Source: CAMLIZ01 sp036231905 (lineage in GTDB: Bacteria; Pseudomonadota; Gammaproteobacteria; Burkholderiales; Burkholderiaceae_C). Taken from it: a stretch of 64,000 nt of DNA. Shown here piece by piece: positions 17,558-26,037 of this stretch; the first letter of the stretch is position 1, and the number at the start of each line of letters is the position of its first letter. Below the pieces are notes generated by a model. That model saw only the letters and a program-made list of their open reading frames with translations. It made no database searches and was not told the DNA's origin. The position numbers and the translations under genes were made by a program. The DNA lies in contig NZ_JAZARE010000001.1 in the NCBI RefSeq assembly GCF_036231905.1, positions 372,001-436,000 of the forward strand, read 5' to 3'.

Positions 17558-18556
17558 TCAGAGTGTGCGCAGTTCCACCGCTTGCGCCGGCTCGACCGCC
17601 AGGCTGTTCACCAGCGCGGGCCCGAACTCGGGCGATTCGATCTCCCAGCTTTCGCCCGGCGCCACGCTCACGCCATCGGCAAAGCTCAGCACCGCGGCGC
17701 CGAAGAAGTGCAGGTGCACGTCGCCGGGCCGGCGGAACAGCTTGTACTTGAAGTGGTGGTGTTCCAGGTTGGCCACCGTGTGGGACATGTTGGCCTCGCC
17801 GCTGAGGAAGGGCTTTTTCCAGCGCACGCTGCCATCGCCAGCCCGCAGCCGCGATTCGCCTTCCACATGCGCCGGCAGCGGGCCCACGCGCAGCGCCGGC
17901 CCCACCGAGCAGGCGCGCAGCTTGGAATGCGCGAGGTAGAGGTAGTTCTGCTGCTCGATCACATGGTCGGAGAACTCGTTGCCCAGCGCAAAACCGACGC
18001 GGTAGGGCGTGCCGTCCGGCCCCACGACATACAGGCCCACCACCTCGGCCTCTTCGCCGCCATCGGCGGCAAACGCCGGCATCTCGATCGGCTGGCCGCT
18101 GGCGCGCACGATGGAGCCGTCGCCCTTGTAGAACCACTCGGGCGCCACACCCACCTGGCCGGCCAAGGGCTTGCCGCCTTCCAGCCCCAGGCGGAACATC
18201 TTCATGCTGTCCGTCAGCGTCTCGGTCGCTTCCTTCAGCTTCTTGTGCATGGCATCGCGCGACGCGGCGCTGCCCAGGTGCGTGAGCCCCGTGCCGGTGA
18301 CGTAGCAATGCGCGGGGTCCGGGTGCGTCAGCGGCGGCAGCAGCCGCCCTTCGCCCACGATCGCCTCGTAGCGCAGCGGCTCGCCGAGTTCCAGCTCGCT
18401 GAGCAGCTGGTCGATGGAGCGCTGCTGTTCGATGGCGCGCAGCGCCAGCGCGTAAGTGGAGGCCACACCACGCAGCGGCCGCACCTGGCCGCGTTCGGCA
18501 TCGAGCAGGCCGACCCGCTGGGCACCGGAGTCGTGGACGAACTGGATCAGCAGCAT
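17558..18556 (-). CDS. gguC: GguC/AraD1-type FAH-family sugar-acid dehydratase
   Basis: The 332-residue protein belongs to the fumarylacetoacetate hydrolase fold, AraD1/GguC branch, associated with ChvE-GguAB sugar systems. Motifs include YVTGTGLTHLGSA, PAFAADGGEEAEVVGLYVVG, FALGNEFSDHVIE with metal-ligand Glu and Asp, and MSHTVANLEHHHFKYKLF. In L-arabinose-type pathways this position is the 2-keto-3-deoxy-sugar-acid dehydratase giving 2-oxoglutarate semialdehyde. ATG at 18556 begins MLLIQFVHD, the usual start; a TTG at 18583 overlaps the dehydratase stop and may couple translation. It is the last gene of the dehydratase operon. Confidence 0.85.
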   Translation of the reverse strand: MLLIQFVHDSGAQRVGLLDAERGQVRPLRGVASTYALALRAIEQQRSIDQLLSELELGEPLRYEAIVGEGRLLPPLTHPDPAHCYVTGTGLTHLGSAASRDAMHKKLKEATETLTDSMKMFRLGLEGGKPLAGQVGVAPEWFYKGDGSIVRASGQPIEMPAFAADGGEEAEVVGLYVVGPDGTPYRVGFALGNEFSDHVIEQQNYLYLAHSKLRACSVGPALRVGPLPAHVEGESRLRAGDGSVRWKKPFLSGEANMSHTVANLEHHHFKYKLFRRPGDVHLHFFGAAVLSFADGVSVAPGESWEIESPEFGPALVNSLAVEPAQAVELRTL

Positions 18557-18579
18557 GGTGTGGGTCCGGTCAAGGGCGG

Positions 18580-20313
18580 TCAATGGGAGTGGCGTGGCAC
18601 GGCTGCGCCGCGGCAGCCCACCAGGAAGTCCAGGTCGCAGCCTTCGTCGGCCTGCAGCACGTGGTTGATGTACAGGCGCTGGTAGCCGCCGCTGGCCGGC
18701 GCAGGCTGCGGCACCAGCGTGGCCATGCGGTCGGCGAGTTCCGCCTCGGAGATGTCCAGGTGCAGGCGGCCGGCTTCGCAGTCGAGTTCGATCCAGTCGC
18801 CATCGCGCACCGCGGCCAGCGGGCCACCGGCTGCGGCTTCCGGCGCCACGTGCAGCACCACGGTGCCGTAGGCCGTGCCGCTCATGCGGGCGTCGGAGAT
18901 GCGCACCATGTCCTTCACGCCCTGGCGCAGCAGCTTGGGCGGCAGGCCCATGTTGCCCACCTCGGCCATGCCGGGGTAGCCCTTGGGACCGCAGTTCTTC
19001 ATCACCAGCACCGAGCTGGCGTCCACCTCCAGCGTCTCGTCGACGATGCGGCTCTTATAGTGCTCCAGGTTCTCGAACACCACCGCCTTGCCGCGGTGCT
19101 TCAGCAGCTCGGGCGATGCGGCCGAAGGCTTGAGCACCGCGCCACGCGGCGCCAGGTTGCCGCGCAGCACACGGATGCTGCCGTCGGCGATCAGCGGCTT
19201 GTCCAGCGGGCGGATCACCTCGTCGTTGTAGTTGGGCGCTTCGCGCACGTTGTCCCAGAGGCTGCGGCCGTTGACGGTCAGCGCATCGGGGTGCGGCAGC
19301 AGGCCGTGTTCACCCAGGCGGCGCAGCACCGCGGGCAGGCCGCCGGCGTAATAGAACTCTTCCATCAGGAAGCGGCCGGAGGGCAGCAGGTCCACCAGCG
19401 TGGGCGTGCCGCGGCCGATGTCGGTCCAGTCCTCCAGCGCCAGCGGCACGCCGATGCGCCCGGCGATCGCTTTCAGGTGGATGACCGCATTGGTGGAGCC
19501 GCCGATCGCGGCGTTGGTGCGGATCGCGTTCTCGAAGGCTTCACGCGTGAGCACCTTCGACAAGGTCAAGCCCTCGAGCGCCATCTCCACGATGCGCATG
19601 CCCGACATGTGGGCCAGCACATAGCGGCGCGAGTCCACCGCCGGAATGGCGGCGTTGTGAGGCAGCGAGGTGCCCAGCGCCTCGGCCATGCAGGCCATGG
19701 TGGAGGCGGTGCCCATGGTGTTGCAGGTGCCGGCCGAGCGCGACATGCCCCCTTCGGCCGCCAGGAACTGGTGCAGCTGGATCTCGCCGGCCTTCAGCGA
19801 TTCATGCAGCTGCCACACCGCGGTGCCGGAGCCGATGTCGCGGCCTTCGAGCTTGCCGTTGAGCATGGGCCCGCCGCTCACCACGATGGCCGGCACGTCG
19901 CAGCTGGCGGCGCCCATCAGCAGGGCGGGCGTCGTCTTGTCGCAGCCGGTGAGCAGCACCACCGCATCCATCGGATTGCCGCGGATGGCTTCCTCCACGT
20001 CCATGGCCGCGAGGTTGCGCGTCAGCATCGCAGTGGGCCGCAGGTTCGATTCGCCGTTGGAGAACACCGGGAACTCCACCGGCACGCCACCCGCTTCGTA
20101 GATGCCGCGCCGCACGTGTTCGGCGAGCTTGCGGAAATGGGCGTTGCAGGGGGTCAGCTCCGACCAGGTGTTGCAGATGCCGATGATCGGCTTGCCCTGG
20201 AATTCATGGTCTGGCAGCCCCTGGTTCTTCATCCAGCTGCGGTACATGAAGCCGTTCTTGTCGTTCGTGCCGAACCACTCGGCAGAGCGCAGCTTCTTCT
20301 TGGCATCCGACAC
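18580..20313 (-). CDS. IlvD/Edd-family sugar-acid dehydratase (L-arabinonate dehydratase type)
   Basis: The product has 577 residues. Iron-sulfur ligand regions are present: NTWSELTPCN near the N-terminus, LTGCDKTTP and GTCNTMGTAST. ISDARMSGTAYGTVVLH near residue 470 is the family signature around the catalytic Ser. The sequence most resembles L-arabinonate-type dehydratases, which also accept D-fuconate or D-galactonate, and it ends DFLVGCRGAAVPRHSH as they do. It removes water from the sugar acid to give a 2-keto-3-deoxy acid, the substrate for the downstream GguC-type enzyme. GTG at 20313 is chosen from an AAGGAGA site six bases upstream. A GTATATC motif lies 68 bases upstream of the start. 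Confidence 0.92.
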   Translation of the reverse strand: MSDAKKKLRSAEWFGTNDKNGFMYRSWMKNQGLPDHEFQGKPIIGICNTWSELTPCNAHFRKLAEHVRRGIYEAGGVPVEFPVFSNGESNLRPTAMLTRNLAAMDVEEAIRGNPMDAVVLLTGCDKTTPALLMGAASCDVPAIVVSGGPMLNGKLEGRDIGSGTAVWQLHESLKAGEIQLHQFLAAEGGMSRSAGTCNTMGTASTMACMAEALGTSLPHNAAIPAVDSRRYVLAHMSGMRIVEMALEGLTLSKVLTREAFENAIRTNAAIGGSTNAVIHLKAIAGRIGVPLALEDWTDIGRGTPTLVDLLPSGRFLMEEFYYAGGLPAVLRRLGEHGLLPHPDALTVNGRSLWDNVREAPNYNDEVIRPLDKPLIADGSIRVLRGNLAPRGAVLKPSAASPELLKHRGKAVVFENLEHYKSRIVDETLEVDASSVLVMKNCGPKGYPGMAEVGNMGLPPKLLRQGVKDMVRISDARMSGTAYGTVVLHVAPEAAAGGPLAAVRDGDWIELDCEAGRLHLDISEAELADRMATLVPQPAPASGGYQRLYINHVLQADEGCDLDFLVGCRGAAVPRHSH

Positions 20314-20380
20314 GCGTTGTCTCCTTGTGCGTGCCCTTGCGCGCAGGTGCAAAGGGCGGACGAGAGACTACGGCGAGCCG

Positions 20381-20387
20381 GTATATC
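20381..20387. promoter_or_regulatory. GTATATC motif upstream of the dehydratase gene
   Basis: The gap between the lactonase stop and the dehydratase start contains an AT-rich patch with GTATATC, the core also found in the SDR/lactonase and LysR/dehydrogenase promoter regions. It suggests that the dehydratase gene has its own promoter under the same regulator. The motif is short, so support comes from recurrence. Confidence 0.4.
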
Positions 20388-20442
20388 AATCCAATGAGTT
20401 ATTCGACGCTTGAGATACGAGAACGTGCATGGCTCAAGCAAA

Positions 20443-21369
20443 TCAACCCGCAAACAGGGCGGTGGGCAGGCCCTGCGCGTCCGTCGTTGCCGTGAACAAG
20501 GCGCCGGCCAGCGGCTGGCTGGCGCGCTGCTCGTCACTCAGTTCGCCGGCCGCGGTGGTGATGTAGAGCGTGCGCAGGTCCGGCCCGCCGAAGATCACGT
20601 TGGTGACGTTGGAGGTCGGCAGCGTCAGGCGGGCCAGTTCGCGCCCATCGTCCGGCGCATGGCAGGTGACGCAGGCGCCGGCCCAGTGTGCGATCCACAG
20701 GCGGCCCCGGGCGTCCACCGTCATGCCGTCCGGGTAACCGTCGCCTTTGGCAAAACGCAGCCAGGGCCGCTGCTCGCCGAGTTCACCGGTCTCCGGCTCG
20801 AAGCGGGCCACATGCACCACGCCGCGCGCCGTTTCGTTCACCCAGACGGTGCGGCCGTCCAGCGACCAGGCCGGCCCGTTGACCACCGCAAAGTTCGCCG
20901 GCCAGGCACAGCGCAGCCGCGTGTGCTGCCCTTCGGCATGCAGGCAGTAGAGCGAGCCGGTGGGCGCCTGGCAGGCGGTATCCATGCTGCCGGCCCAGAA
21001 GCGGCCGTGGCGGTCGCACTTGCCGTCGTTGAAGCGGTTGCCCGGGTGGTGAGGTTCCGGCTCATGCAGGCGCTGCAAGTCACCGGTCTCGGGGTCGAAG
21101 AACGCCGGCCCCTTATGCAGGGCGACCACCAGGCCGCGGCCATTGGCACGCTCGGCCACCGCGCTGATGGATTCCCCGAAGCGCCATTCGCGGCGCTCCC
21201 CGGTGGCCACATGCCAGCGCATCAGGCGGTGGCCGTGGATATCGACCCAGTACAGCGCCTGCAGCGCCGGCGACCAGCACAGGCCTTCGCCGAGCAGCGC
21301 CCCGGCCTCCCACACGGGCGAGACCTCACCGAGCGCGGGCGCCTGGAACTCAGTGGACGGCAAGGACAT
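20443..21369 (-). CDS. SMP-30/gluconolactonase-family sugar lactonase
   Basis: The 308-residue six-bladed beta-propeller lactonase hydrolyses the sugar lactone made by the dehydrogenase. Characteristic motifs are GALLGEGLCWSPALQALYWVDIHG, with the metal-binding Glu, HHPGNRFNDGKCDRHGRFWAGSM, with the key Asn and Asp, and GYPDGMTVDARGRLWIAHW. The ATG at 21369 begins MSLPSTEFQAP behind a GGGG site; the longer frame from 21408 runs through promoter DNA. It is divergent from the SDR dehydrogenase, and the 110-base region between them holds a palindromic operator. Confidence 0.92.
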   Translation of the reverse strand: MSLPSTEFQAPALGEVSPVWEAGALLGEGLCWSPALQALYWVDIHGHRLMRWHVATGERREWRFGESISAVAERANGRGLVVALHKGPAFFDPETGDLQRLHEPEPHHPGNRFNDGKCDRHGRFWAGSMDTACQAPTGSLYCLHAEGQHTRLRCAWPANFAVVNGPAWSLDGRTVWVNETARGVVHVARFEPETGELGEQRPWLRFAKGDGYPDGMTVDARGRLWIAHWAGACVTCHAPDDGRELARLTLPTSNVTNVIFGGPDLRTLYITTAAGELSDEQRASQPLAGALFTATTDAQGLPTALFAG

Positions 21370-21435
21370 GGAGACCCCGGGTGGACTTGACGCGCCGCAT
21401 GCTAACAAGGCACAGTGATAGCAGGAAGCAGATCT

Positions 21436-21459
21436 ATTCGTATGAAGTGATATACGAAT
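21436..21459. promoter_or_regulatory. Palindromic operator between lactonase and SDR genes
   Basis: A perfect inverted repeat ATTCGTAT, eight-base spacer, ATACGAAT lies in the divergent promoter region. Its right half includes GATATAC, the complement of the GTATATC motif seen in two other promoters of the region. The size and symmetry fit a dimer-binding regulator such as a LysR protein, most plausibly the GbpR-like one at 22400-23359. Confidence 0.6.
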
Positions 21460-21479
21460 TGCAATAACGGAGACCTCTC

Positions 21480-22271
21480 TTGCCCGAACTCAGACCGATT
21501 GCCGCCGAGCGGCTTGCCAGCTACCCCAGCCTGAAAGGCCAGCGGGTCTTCATCACCGGCGGCGGCAGCGGCATCGGTGCCAGCCTCGTGCAGGCGTTTG
21601 CGCGCCAGGGCGCCCATGTGGCCTTCGTCGACATCGCCGAAGCCGCCAGCCGGCAGCTGGCCGACGACATGGTGGCCGCCGGCCTGCCACCGCCCTGGTG
21701 GGAACGCTGCGACGTGCGCGACATCGCGGCCTTGCAGGGTGCGATCCGCCGCGCCAGCGATGCGCTGGGCGACTTCGGCGTGCTGGTGAACAACGTGGCG
21801 CGCGACGACCGGCACACCATGGACTCGGTGACCCTGGCGGACTGGGACGAGCGCATGGCGGTCAACCAGCGCCCCGCCTTCTTCGCCATCCAGGCGCTGG
21901 TGCCCGGCATGCGCCGCCTGGGCGGCGGCTCCATCGTCAACCTGGGCTCCTCCGGCTGGCAGCTCAAGGAGCCGGGCTACCCCTGCTACGCCATCGCCAA
22001 GTCGTCGGTGAACGGGCTCACGCGCGGCCTGGCCGCGGCGCTGGGGCCGGACCGCATCCGCATCAACACCGTCACCCCCGGCTGGGTGATGACCGAACGC
22101 CAGCTCACGCTGAACCTCACCGACGAGAGCGAGCGCGCGCTGCGCGCCGCGCAATGCCTGCCCGACCTGCTGCAAGGCGAGGACATCGCCCGCATGGTGC
22201 TGTTCCTGGCCTCCGATGACGCCGCGATGTGCTCGGCGCAGGAGTTCAAGGTGGACGCCGGCTGGATATAA
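21480..22271 (+). CDS. SDR-family sugar 1-dehydrogenase (XylB-like)
   Basis: The product has 263 residues. The N-terminal cofactor site is VFITGGGSGIGASL; Asp in FVDIAEA suggests NAD preference. LVNNVARDD, NLGSSGWQL (catalytic Ser) and YAIAK (Tyr and Lys) follow, and the protein ends FKVDAGWI. The whole sequence resembles Caulobacter D-xylose dehydrogenase XylB, including the opening YPSLKGQRV; related enzymes oxidise L-arabinose or D-galactose at C1. TTG is the start, supported by a GGAGA site six bases upstream. It makes the lactone for the divergent SMP-30 lactonase, and so starts the oxidative sugar route. Confidence 0.9.
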   Translation: MPELRPIAAERLASYPSLKGQRVFITGGGSGIGASLVQAFARQGAHVAFVDIAEAASRQLADDMVAAGLPPPWWERCDVRDIAALQGAIRRASDALGDFGVLVNNVARDDRHTMDSVTLADWDERMAVNQRPAFFAIQALVPGMRRLGGGSIVNLGSSGWQLKEPGYPCYAIAKSSVNGLTRGLAAALGPDRIRINTVTPGWVMTERQLTLNLTDESERALRAAQCLPDLLQGEDIARMVLFLASDDAAMCSAQEFKVDAGWI

Positions 22272-22273
22272 GG

Positions 22274-22376
22274 ACCACCCCGGAGCGCCTGCGGCGTTGA
22301 CCCCTCGTTCCTCTCCCCTCAAGGGGCGCGGCCAGCGGCCCGGCAAAGCCGGTTCCGCGGCCGCCGCTGGGCTTTG
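22274..22376. repeat. Dispersed GC-rich intergenic repeat, copy A
   Basis: The gap after the SDR gene contains a sequence also found, with small changes, at 35209-35298. Shared blocks are CGGAGCGCCT, CTCAAGGGG, CAGCGGCCCGGC, AAGCCGGTTCCGCGG and CGCTGGGCTTTG. It is rich in inverted repeats and lies between convergent genes, so it may act as a terminator. Copy A carries about 13 extra bases relative to copy B. Confidence 0.75.
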
Positions 22377-22399
22377 AGCAGTGGTCGTCGACGATTTGG

Positions 22400-23359
22400 T
22401 CAGGCGGCCGCCAGCGACACGCCGTACACCTCGCTGGCCGCGGCCTTCAGCGCCTGCAGCATCACATTGGCCGCAGGGGACAGCGGGCGGTCGGTGCGGG
22501 TGATCACGCCGAAGGTGTCCATGCGGCAGGGCAACTCGATCGGCAGCACCGCCACGATGCCGTGCCGGGCGTAGTAATGGCCGACGTCGCTGGCCACCAG
22601 GCCCACCATGTCGCTCTGCTCGATCATCTTGGTGGTGAACAGCAGCGCGGCGGTCTCGATCAGGTCGGCCGGTGCGTCCATGCCTTCCTCGCTGAACATC
22701 AGGTCGAAGCGATGGCGCAGCACGCTGCCTTCGGGCGGCACGATCCAGCTGGCCGCCGCCAGGTCACGCAGGCCGAGCTTGGCCATGCCCAGCAGCGGAT
22801 GGCCGGGCCGCACGATGGCCACCGCCGGCTCTTCGGCCAGCGCCTCGTAGCGCAGCGCGGTCTTGTCATGCTGGGCGAACAGGCGCGCCACCATCATGTC
22901 CAGCTTGCCCTGGGCCATGCGCTCCATCAGCACGTCGCTGGTCTCGATCTGCAATGACACCCGCAGGCTGGGGTGCGCCTGCTTCACCAGCGAGATGGCC
23001 TGGGGCATCAGCATGATGCCCGGCGTGGTGATGGCGCCCAGCGCCACCTGGCCGAAGCGCCCGGCCTTGAGCGACTGCACCTCGTCGTGCGCCTGGTTCA
23101 GGCTGGCGAGCGCCGCCCGGGCGTGGCGGATCATGGCTTCGCCGTACCAGGTGGGCCGCATGCCACGCGGCAGGCGGTCGAACAGCTGCACCTCCAGCAC
23201 GTCCTCAAGGTCCTTCAGCAGCTTGGAGGCGGCCGGCTGCGTCATGTTGAGCACCTGCGCCGCGCGGTGGATGTTGCCCTCCTCGGCCAGCGCCACCAGC
23301 AGCAGCAGCTGCCGTGTCTTCAGGCGGGCGCGGATGAACCAGTGGGTGTAGTTGGTCAT
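22400..23359 (-). CDS. LysR-family regulator, GbpR-like
   Basis: The 319-residue LysR protein has its winged helix at about residues 10-70 (LKTRQLLLLVALAEEGNIHRAA, then MTQPAASKLLKDLEDVLEVQLFDR). Its sequence resembles GbpR, the Agrobacterium LysR regulator that controls chvE in response to sugars. The effector domain starts LKAGRFGQVALGAITTPG. The ATG at 23359 starts MTNYTHWF; an in-frame start at 23404 lies within the shared promoter region. It is divergent from the semialdehyde dehydrogenase gene and very likely regulates it and the ChvE/Ytf importers downstream, with sugars as inducer. Confidence 0.88.
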   Translation of the reverse strand: MTNYTHWFIRARLKTRQLLLLVALAEEGNIHRAAQVLNMTQPAASKLLKDLEDVLEVQLFDRLPRGMRPTWYGEAMIRHARAALASLNQAHDEVQSLKAGRFGQVALGAITTPGIMLMPQAISLVKQAHPSLRVSLQIETSDVLMERMAQGKLDMMVARLFAQHDKTALRYEALAEEPAVAIVRPGHPLLGMAKLGLRDLAAASWIVPPEGSVLRHRFDLMFSEEGMDAPADLIETAALLFTTKMIEQSDMVGLVASDVGHYYARHGIVAVLPIELPCRMDTFGVITRTDRPLSPAANVMLQALKAAASEVYGVSLAAA

Positions 23360-23385
23360 GCTCGGGTTTCCATGGATTCGAAATC

Positions 23386-23428
23386 CTATATCCCAGACGG
23401 GCAAAACACTATTAGGCGTATATCCCAG
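23386..23428. promoter_or_regulatory. Paired TATATCCCAG repeats in the LysR/dehydrogenase promoter
   Basis: The 93-base divergent gap contains TATATCCCAG at 23387-23396 and again at 23419-23428, 32 bases apart or about three helical turns. The second copy is preceded by G, giving GTATATC. Two sites on one face of the helix match how LysR proteins bind as tetramers, so these are candidate binding sites of the GbpR-like regulator. Confidence 0.55.
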
Positions 23429-23452
23429 CCCTCCCTAGCATTCAGGCCCACG

Positions 23453-24889
23453 ATGAGCACCCGCTTCAAGAACTTCATCAACGGCCGCTGGGACACCGGC
23501 GTGACCACCGGCACCAGCGAAAACCCGTCCGACCTGGGCCAGCCGGTGGGCGACTACGCCCGGGCCGACGCGCACCAGACCGAGATGGCGATCCGTGCCG
23601 CGGCCGACGCCGCGCCGCAATGGGCGCTGTCCACGCCGCAGCGCCGCTTCGATGCGCTGGACCAGATCGGCGCCGAAATCCTGGCGCGCAAGGACGAACT
23701 CGGCGAGCTGCTGGCGCGTGAAGAGGGCAAGACGCTGCCCGAAGCGGTGGGCGAAGCGGCACGCGCGGGCAACATCTTCAAGTTCTTTGCCGGCGAGGCC
23801 TTGCGCGGCGGCGGCGAGAAGCTGGCCTCGGTGCGGCCCGGCGTGGAGGTGGACATCACCCGCGAGCCGGTGGGCGTGGTGGGCATCATCGCGCCCTGGA
23901 ACTTTCCGCTCGCGATTCCGGCCTGGAAGATTGCGCCGGCGCTGGCCCATGGCAACACGGTCGTCTTCAAGCCGGCCGAGCTGGTGCCGGGCTGCGCGTG
24001 GGCGCTGGCGGACATCATCAGCCGGGCCGGGCTGCCGGCCGGCGCCTTCAACCTGGTGAACGGCAGCGGCCGGCAGGTGGGCCAGGCGATCCTGGACAGC
24101 GAACTGGTGGACGCGGTGAGCTTCACCGGATCGCAGGCCACCGGTGCGGCGGTGCTGGCGGCGACATCGAAGCGCGGCGCCAAGGTTCAGCTGGAGATGG
24201 GCGGCAAGAACCCGCTGGTGGTGCTGGCCGACGCCGACCTGGACCTGGCGGTGGATTGCGCGCTGCAAGGCGCCTTCTTCTCCACCGGGCAGCGCTGCAC
24301 GGCATCGAGCCGGCTGATCGTGGAGGCGGCGGTGCACGACGCGTTTGTCGCCAAGCTGCGCGAGCGCACCCGTGCGCTGAAGGTGGGCCACGCGTTGGAC
24401 AAGGGCACGCAGATCGGCCCGGTGGCCAGCCGCGCCCAGCTGGAGCAGAACCAGAGCTACCTGGAGATCGGCCGCCAGGAAGGCGCCGAGCACCTGCTGG
24501 GCGGCGAGCAGCTGGAGCGGCCCACGATGGGCCACTACATGAGCCCGGCCCTGTTGCTGGCGAAGCCGGAGCACCGCATCGCCCGCGAGGAGATCTTCGG
24601 CCCGGTGGCGGTGGTGCTCAAGGCGGACGGCTACGAACATGCACTGGCGCTGGCGAACGACACGCCCTTCGGGCTGTGCGCGGGCATCTGCACCACGTCG
24701 CTCAAACACGCCACCCACTTCAAGCGCCATGCCAAGGTCGGCATGGTGATGGTCAACCTGCCGACCGCGGGTGTGGATTTCCACGTGCCCTTCGGCGGCC
24801 GCAAGTCCAGCAGTCATGGCCCGCGTGAGCAGGGCCGCTACGCCGCGGAGTTCTACACCACCGTGAAGACGGCCTATACGTTCACCTGA
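23453..24889 (+). CDS. 2-oxoglutarate-semialdehyde dehydrogenase (AraE-like)
   Basis: This 478-residue aldehyde dehydrogenase has the NAD site region IIAPWNFPLAIPAWKIAPAL, VSFTGSQATGAAV, the catalytic Glu in LEMGGKNP and the catalytic Cys in FFSTGQRCTAS. The opening NPSDLGQPVGDYARA and the ending GPREQGRYAAEFYTTVKTAYT are typical of 2-oxoglutarate-semialdehyde dehydrogenases of L-arabinose, D-xylose and glucarate pathways. It performs the last step, giving 2-oxoglutarate for the TCA cycle. The ATG at 23453 follows the paired regulatory repeats. The ytfQ-like gene follows after 42 bases on the same strand, so they are likely cotranscribed. Confidence 0.92.
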   Translation: MSTRFKNFINGRWDTGVTTGTSENPSDLGQPVGDYARADAHQTEMAIRAAADAAPQWALSTPQRRFDALDQIGAEILARKDELGELLAREEGKTLPEAVGEAARAGNIFKFFAGEALRGGGEKLASVRPGVEVDITREPVGVVGIIAPWNFPLAIPAWKIAPALAHGNTVVFKPAELVPGCAWALADIISRAGLPAGAFNLVNGSGRQVGQAILDSELVDAVSFTGSQATGAAVLAATSKRGAKVQLEMGGKNPLVVLADADLDLAVDCALQGAFFSTGQRCTASSRLIVEAAVHDAFVAKLRERTRALKVGHALDKGTQIGPVASRAQLEQNQSYLEIGRQEGAEHLLGGEQLERPTMGHYMSPALLLAKPEHRIAREEIFGPVAVVLKADGYEHALALANDTPFGLCAGICTTSLKHATHFKRHAKVGMVMVNLPTAGVDFHVPFGGRKSSSHGPREQGRYAAEFYTTVKTAYTFT

Positions 24890-24931
24890 CGCTTTCCTCG
24901 CAGACCGACCAACAACCACCGGAGACAACGC

Positions 24932-25897
24932 ATGAAGATCACCCGCCGCATCACCCTCCTGGCCGCCCTGGCCGCCGCCGTCGTGGCGGGCATGCCCGCA
25001 ACCGCCCTGGCGCAGAAGAAGCTGGTCGTCGGCTTCAGCCAGATCGGCGCCGAAAGCGAATGGCGCACCGCCAACACCGAATCCATCAAGCAGGCCGCCA
25101 AGGACGCCGGCGTGGAGCTGAAGTTCGCCGACGCTCAGCAGAAACAGGAGAACCAGATCAAGGCGATCCGCTCCTTCATCGCCCAGAAGGTGGACGTGAT
25201 CGCGTTTTCCCCGGTGGTGGAAACCGGCTTCGAGACCGTGCTGCGCGAGGCCAAGGCCGCCAAGATCCCGGTGATCCTCACCGACCGCGCGGTCAATGTG
25301 AAGGACGACTCGCTGTACGTCACCTTCATGGGCTCGGACTTCCTGGAAGAAGGCCGCAAGGCCGGCCGCTGGCTGGTGGAGAAGATGAAGGACCAGAAGG
25401 GCGACGTGAACATCGTCGAGCTGCAGGGCACCGTGGGCTCCGCACCGGCCATCGACCGCAAGAAGGGCTTCGAGGAGGTGATCAAGGCGGACCCGAAGTT
25501 CAAGATCATCCGCTCGCAGACCGGTGACTTCACCCGCGCCAAGGGCAAGGAAGTGATGGAAGCCTTCCTCAAGGCCGAGGGCAAGAAGATCAATGTGCTC
25601 TACGCGCACAACGACGACATGGCCATCGGCGCCATCCAGGCCATCGAGGAAGCGGGCCTGAAGCCCGCCAAGGACATCACCATCATCTCCATCGACGCGG
25701 TGAAGGGCGCCTTCGAAGCCATGATGGCCGGCAAGCTGAACGTCACCGTGGAATGCAGCCCGCTGCTGGGGCCGCAGCTGATGGCGGCCGTGAAGGACCT
25801 GAAGGCAGGCAAGACGCTGCCCAAGCGCATCGTCACCGAAGAGGGCATCTTCCCGATGGAAGTGGCGGCCAAGGAGTTCCCGAAGCGCAAGTACTGA
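24932..25897 (+). CDS. ytfQ: YtfQ-like periplasmic sugar-binding protein
   Basis: The product has 321 residues with a Sec signal peptide of about 27 residues (MKITRRITLL..., ending TALAQ). The mature protein closely follows YtfQ, the galactofuranose-binding protein of E. coli: VVGFSQIGAESEWRTANTES, ADAQQKQENQIKAIRSFIAQ, VELQGTVGSAPAIDRKKGF, RSQTGDFTRAKGKEVMEAF and YAHNDDMAIGAIQAI. It should deliver a furanose-form sugar to the YtfRT-YjfF importer, but those genes lie 4 kb further on, after chvE-gguAB. A GGAGA site precedes the ATG. The hairpin after its stop may raise its expression relative to downstream genes. Confidence 0.92.
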   Translation: MKITRRITLLAALAAAVVAGMPATALAQKKLVVGFSQIGAESEWRTANTESIKQAAKDAGVELKFADAQQKQENQIKAIRSFIAQKVDVIAFSPVVETGFETVLREAKAAKIPVILTDRAVNVKDDSLYVTFMGSDFLEEGRKAGRWLVEKMKDQKGDVNIVELQGTVGSAPAIDRKKGFEEVIKADPKFKIIRSQTGDFTRAKGKEVMEAFLKAEGKKINVLYAHNDDMAIGAIQAIEEAGLKPAKDITIISIDAVKGAFEAMMAGKLNVTVECSPLLGPQLMAAVKDLKAGKTLPKRIVTEEGIFPMEVAAKEFPKRKY

Positions 25898-25920
25898 GCC
25901 AGGACGGCTGACCCACGGCG

Positions 25921-25948
25921 CCGGTGCGGCTGGGTGGCGCCGCACCGG
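25921..25948 (+). other. Hairpin between ytfQ and chvE
   Basis: A perfect ten-base-pair stem CCGGTGCGGC/GCCGCACCGG with an eight-base loop starts 24 bases after the ytfQ stop. No T tract follows, so it is more likely an mRNA-stabilising or partial termination element than a full terminator. The sequence just downstream (about 25950-26000) is unusually AT-rich and could contain a chvE promoter. Confidence 0.55.
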
Positions 25949-26037
25949 GCGTGTTAGTACTGATTGATGTTCTGAACGTTACTTTAAGAATTCATAACGG
26001 CCGCTTCCCTCGGCGCCGCATTCACAGGAGACAGACG

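Noticed and set aside
23435..25945. An 836-residue minus-strand open frame across the dehydrogenase and ytfQ genes
   Set aside because: It spans two clearly recognised plus-strand genes and has a His/Arg/Leu-rich shadow composition without domains.
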